From: Spirogloea muscicola
Taxonomy: Eukaryota > Streptophyta > Zygnematophyceae > Spirogloeales > Spirogloeaceae
Assembly (NCBI GenBank): GCA_009602725.1
Contig: WELB01000024.1
Location: 382,120 to 403,066 of the forward strand
Reading direction: 5' to 3'
Length of the DNA stretch: 20,947 bases
Shown: positions 16,389 to 20,947 of the stretch, one piece after another
How the letters are laid out: every line of letters begins with the position of its first letter
Numbering within the stretch: the first letter of the stretch is position 1
Position numbers and translations under genes: made by a program
The notes under the pieces: generated by a model
Database searches by the model: none
Seen by the model: only the letters and a program-made list of their open reading frames with translations
What the model was told of the DNA's origin: nothing

Positions 16389-19300
16389 TCACTTGGCTAC
16401 GGGACCATTGTCAACTTTTAGCCGCTTGCCAGCTGCCTGTGCAATAGAGCTGTTTCTGCGAGCAGACGCAGCACCTCGCTGTCTGGGAGTTGCCGTCCTC
16501 GGTTGCTTCCCAGCAGCTGCGGGCTTGATGTACTTGATAGGCTCAATAATAGCTCCAGGCGTCGTCAAGATCTACAACCGAGCAGTCACAGGAAAGTGGC
16601 AGGCATCAACACATCAGAAGCAGCTGGTGCTCGTTGTTTGTAACAGGCACCTGGTGCCTGCACTCGCAAGGATGACATCATGTCTTGAATTGCTGTAAGC
16701 TTAAGCACAGCAGTGGCACTCACAGCAGGCCGAGTCATCTCCCGGAAAGCCGCGTCCGTGTTGAACTTGCGACCATTGGGCGTCCGCAGGCTGCTCTCGA
16801 AGGCCTCCTTGGACGTAAATGGGTAAGGCAGGCTGCTGCTGTAGTAGTGGGCCGCCTGCATGAGCACCAGTCCTTAATATGGGTATCAACTCGCTCAGTC
16901 GACCAAATTGTAAGGGACATGAAAACGACAAGCTCTACACCATTTTTACAGTAAGTCCTCCTGCCCCTTATTCACTACTAGACCTCAAGGCCAATGGAAC
17001 AAGCTTCAGGGAAACAGGCAGGTGCATCTCTTACTATGGCGCCTGCTACCAAGATGCTGTCGGTAATCATGTCTGAAAGAGACGCAAGTTCTTTGAAAGT
17101 GTGCGATCCTTCAAGAGGGTGACAGCCCACCTTCTTGTTGACCTTCTCGCAGATGATGACGTGCTTGAGCTTGGCATCCTTGCGGCGGGCGAGGGCAGCC
17201 GCACGCTTGCGCTCGAGCTCGGCTCGCTCACGCAGGAGCCACGCAGGGGGGCCACGCCTCTTCTGCACGCCCGTCCACTGGCCCCACCCAGGCAAGCTCA
17301 CTGGCCCCTCGACGGCCGGCACCTCCTCCGCCAGCGCCGCTGACTTGGCCTCCGCGAACTCCGCCTCGACGTCATCCCCCGCAAAGGCGCGCCGGATGAG
17401 GTCCCGCTGCCCTGCTTCCGGCTGCAAGCCCTGGTCGAAGAGCTCGTCGCTGCCACTGCCGGTCTCATCGTGAGTCCCCTCCTCCTTCTGAGGGTCCTCC
17501 GGCGACTCAGCTTTCCTCGTTCCCACAGCAAAACCACCATCCACCTCTGCCTTTCCCTCCGGCCGTCCTGCTGCCGCCATCGCCTGCTGTGACTGCTTCC
17601 GTCTCAAGGTTTCAGCAGATACCGTTTTTCTCTGCACAGTTGTTGCAGTGCTGTGCACCAAAGCTGCGGCGATAGAGCCGGCCTCAACATTGCCGCTCGA
17701 ACCATGGCCGACGGTCGCCTCCTTGGCAAGGTCGCCCACATCGACCGCCTCTGCGGCAACGTGCTTTGTTTGACTGCCGCTCGGAACTGATGGATCAGTC
17801 TTGACATCAGGCCTGGATGAAGCTTTGGCACGTGTAGTCGCATTTGCAGGGGTGTCCCCTTGCTGGCTGAAGGGCCGAGCACTGTCGAAGGCAACCGGCA
17901 CAGCGAGTGCGCCAGCAGCCCAGGTCCGGAAGTCCGGTGCCTCAGCTGCCTCCTGCAGAGGCAGCCCCTCGTCACCACCAGACATTGTTATGGTGGCGGG
18001 GACCGTCGCTGAGCGCTGCGCGACCCTCGGAGCCCCCTGGGCCTCCCTCCTCCCCTCTTGCTCACAGAGCTTGGCAACCTCGCTGCCATCGCTATCGCTG
18101 GCCCCGTCAAGAGCCATGCTGCGATCCCCATCCTCGTCCTCGTCTCCATTCTCAGCAGCCTGCGACTTGTTTCCAAGCGTGAATACCATTCTGCCGCTAA
18201 CACTGCTCTGATCTCCTCGCCTGCTTGCAACTTCCTCCTGCTCCTCCACATCCTCCAGGCGGCCTGTATCCACAGCCTGCTCGAGCTCTTCCAGTGTGGC
18301 AGCCGCGTCCTCCTGAGCCGCCTGCCGCTTCCGCTCAATCGCTTTTGCCTGCATCAAAACGTCAGGAAGCAACTTCAGCAACTCATGCCGTGTTGCCATA
18401 ATAGGTTGTGGCAACCCTTCCACGACACGGTCAATACAGCAGCGAGAAAAAACAACGACTACGACTCTACCGTTGTCAGCTGTAATTGCTCGCCATTCTT
18501 ACCATGAATGGGAGTGCAAAGAGGCCTGTCGGCGGGACTGCGTCACCGCGGCCCTCCTCCAGGGCTCGCATCGCCGCAGCCTTGACCTTGGCCACTGCCT
18601 TTCTTGCCGACGAGCTCAGAGCAAGGGCGCTGCTGCCGCTGTTGTCCTCGCCGACGCCGCCACTGTCATCCTCTTTCGCCTGATCCCCGCCGCTCTCACT
18701 GCCGGTGCTGCCACCCTCCTCCTCCTCCCCATCCTCGGCATCACTGCTGCCCAGCGTTGCCGAGTGGACCTTGCGCGTGAGCGTCGCATGCGTGCGCAGC
18801 TGCTCCGCAATTGCCTCCCGGGTGCCCTCGCCAGCAGTTGGATGGGCGGCTAGGCCGCGCTGAAGGATCCGCCGCGCCCATCGAGAAGTGTTTCGGTGCT
18901 TCAGGGTCATGCGCTCCTGCAGTTACAAGGGTCTGTCGTCAGCATATAACACGACTAATCTGAGGCTTTATATTACTGCAGATTGTGTGGAGACCCAGTC
19001 CTACCCTCTGCTGCTTATTGATGGAAGTCACTTAGTGTGCATGCTTCACTCTCGAGTAACGGGCTCTTTCTGGAGCAGAAGCTGGCCGACCCTCCTGACC
19101 TGGGCGCGCTTGAACTCCTCCTTGACGGCCACCTCTCTGGCAGCCTCGGGGTCGAGTGCAGTGTCCTCCATTGCGGCGCTGCCATTGCGCCGCCGCTGCT
19201 TCTGCAGCACGCGGTGGAAGGCCTTGGACTTGATGCGCCGCACGCGCCGGGCGCGCACCTCGTGCTGGAACAGCAGGCTACGCATGCGCGCTAGCCGCTC

Positions 19301-20947
19301 CTGCCGCTCCTGCACCTCCTGCACTGTCAGCTGCAATAACAACCACTCCGAGCACACTCTCAGCCATCTGGAGGCGAAGGTCATCCATGCGTTGAAGCTG
19401 ATCGGCACCAATCGTCACTTCATGTGGACTCGCTCCTGGCTTGACTGCAATCTGAAAAGTCGAAGAGCTCAGTCTCTGAGTGGATGCAGATTGATAAGTC
19501 CTGTTTGCAACGTCCTGTCCTAGTGGGATGACACGAATCTCACCTTGTTAAGCTCGAGCATCTCGCCAGCCTCAACGTCGCATTCGTTGCGGCGACTGCT
19601 GGATGCAAGCAGCTCAGCAACGCGCTTCTCCATGTCAGTGGCCGGCACGAACTGGGCGGCCATAGTGGCCGTACTGCGGGGCGGCGCGGCCTGGGAGGCT
19701 GGGCGCGGCACGGCGAGGTCGAGCGTCGGCGCCTCCCTGTTGGCCTTGACGAGCGGCTGCCAGCGGGACACCTCGTCGCGCGACTGCTCGTAGCCCGCCA
19801 CACGCTCCAGCCGCTCGCGGACCGGCGTCGGGAGGGCCGCTCGGACGGGGCCGCCACGGCGCGCCAGCTGCTCCATGCGCTTGCGCAGGCGTGCGTTGGC
19901 CTCGCCCGCCTGCGCCAGCGGCGCCATGAGGTCCTCGACGGAGAGCCCGCCGGGGGCGGCGCCCACGTTGTGCTCCGCCTCCGGGAGTGCCTCAGACTGC
20001 ACCGAGCGCGCCACCCGGCCGACAACGCTCCTGATGCCTGTCATGAAAGTAGTTGGCAAATGCAGCGGCGGCCATGAGCAGAGGCGTTGCGTGCTTCGTG
20101 GGCATGATCGCAGCACCTTGAATTTTAAGCTCGCTTTGATATTCAGTAGCCATGTCCTTGGATGAATTCATAACTCTTTTATTGGCTTCAATAGTGTTTT
20201 CTTCGTTTGACGAACGCCCGATGCTCAGCACGCCGAGCGAGGGCGCCACCCACCGTCTGGCCTCGGCGCCGCGCGCCCAGTGACCTCACTGAGCATCCGG
20301 CGGTGCCGCTCGTCGTCCTCCTCCTCGCCGTCCTCGTCGTCGTCCTCCTCGCCGTCAGAAGCGTCCGTGCCATCATCGACGCCCTCGTCCTGCTCCGTCC
20401 TTCTCCCCGCCTCCTCCTCCACCTCCTCCGACGGCCCCTCAGCCTCTTCCCCATCCTCCTCATCGTCAGCCTCGCCGCGACGCCCAGCAGCGGCAGGCGC
20501 CGCCGCCTTCCCGCCGTTCCTAATCTCTCCATCGTCGTCGCCGTCGTCCTCGATGTCGGGCTCGCTCTCCTCCTCCTCCTCGTCATCGCCACGCAGCCTC
20601 TTGCCGAAGGCCAAGCCGCCGAATCGGGCCTCGTCCTCCGCCGTGAACGCCTCGTCCTCGTCGATATCCTCGTCCTGAGCCGCCGCGGAACGCCCGCCGC
20701 CACCGCAGACAACGTCAGCGAAGCGTCGGCCGCAGCGGGGCGCACGGGCCGGCCCTCGACCATGGGCTGCCGCAACGGCCGCACCTCGAACTCGTCCGGC
20801 AGCTGGTACTCGTAGACGTCGACGTCGTCGTAACGCCGGTTGGCGGACGTCTCCTCGGCCGCCGCCGCCTCCTCGTACTCGTATGCGTCCCCCTCGACGG
20901 CGCCGCCGGCCACCGCCGCGTCGCCGCCGCCGCCCTCGGCCGGCGGC
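16389..20947 (-). CDS. UTP14: UTP14, U3 snoRNP / small-subunit processome component, 5' end cut by window
   Basis: Exons on the minus strand: >20947-20746, 20674-20290, 20037-19544, 19330-19100, 18916-18503, 18348-17131, 16855-16724, 16571-16389. All have GT-AG ends with consistent phase and give 1085 visible residues. Exon 1 has VYEYQLPDEFE, and exon 2 is very acidic. Exon 3 has GLSVEDLMAPL and VSRWQPLVKANREA. Exon 4 has LARMRSLLFQHEVRA and RRIKSKAFHRVLQK. Exon 5 has ERMTLKHRNTSRWARR and GLFALPFM. Exon 6 has RDLIRRAFAGDDVEAEF, LPGWGQWTG and RKDAKLKHVIICEKV. Exon 7 has YPFTSKEAFESSLRTPNG, and across the junction to exon 8 MTRPAILTTPGAIIEPIKYI. UTP14 acts in the nucleolus in 18S rRNA maturation and activates the DEAH helicase Dhr1/DHX37. 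The protein is longer than yeast or human UTP14, mainly because exon 6 carries about 300 low-complexity residues. The 71-bp intron between exons 1 and 2 is my least certain junction; it contains a good CTGAC branch-point candidate. Confidence 0.95.

Noticed and set aside
1-20947. CRISPR arrays, tRNA or rRNA genes, bacterial operons
   Set aside because: No regularly spaced repeats, no cloverleaf or rRNA-like sequence noticed, and the genes have spliceosomal introns.

Overview
The window is eukaryotic nuclear DNA. Genes are broken by short GT-AG introns (71 to 275 bp where I could place both ends), coding exons are mostly very GC-rich, and non-coding stretches are closer to balanced composition. 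The PEX11 protein resembles the land-plant PEX11B type, and TGTAA, the chlorophyte-style poly(A) signal, follows several genes. I infer a green alga, possibly a trebouxiophyte; the species cannot be read from the sequence.

Layout, left to right. (1) 750-2012 (+): an intron-free gene for a disordered Gly/Arg/Pro-rich protein carrying two motifs that look like UAP56-binding motifs of mRNA export adaptors. (2) 2013-3970: no gene seen. (3) About 3970-5262: a repeat-rich island with the 3' end of a non-LTR retrotransposon (- strand) and several scrambled copies of a short repeat, one further copy of which lies at 204-262. (4) 5493-8359 (+): a seven-exon gene for a plant-type FCP1/NIF-like HAD phosphatase whose second catalytic Asp is replaced by Asn. 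(5) 10217-11515 (+): a decayed tandem copy of that gene. (6) 11516-13094: no supported gene. (7) 13095-14642 (-): a GT61-family glycosyltransferase with a type II signal anchor. (8) 15040-16081 (+): PEX11, divergent from GT61 across about 400 bp. (9) 16389-20947 (-): an eight-exon UTP14 gene, running off the window and convergent with PEX11.

The genes do not form a pathway: mRNA export, a phosphatase-like protein, Golgi glycosylation, peroxisome division and ribosome biogenesis are unrelated. Exon boundaries were worked out by eye, requiring GT..AG ends, preserved frame and family continuity. They agree in phase across all seven FCP1-like exons and all eight UTP14 exons, which is the strongest support for those models.

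Two single-N positions (4263 and 15117) look like assembly gaps, not simple ambiguous bases. Both sit where protein continuity breaks; the one in PEX11 hides roughly 22 codons. I found no wholly new system. The best leads are the Asn-substituted phosphatase with its decayed neighbour, the candidate export adaptor, and the retrotransposon 3' domain with its repeats.
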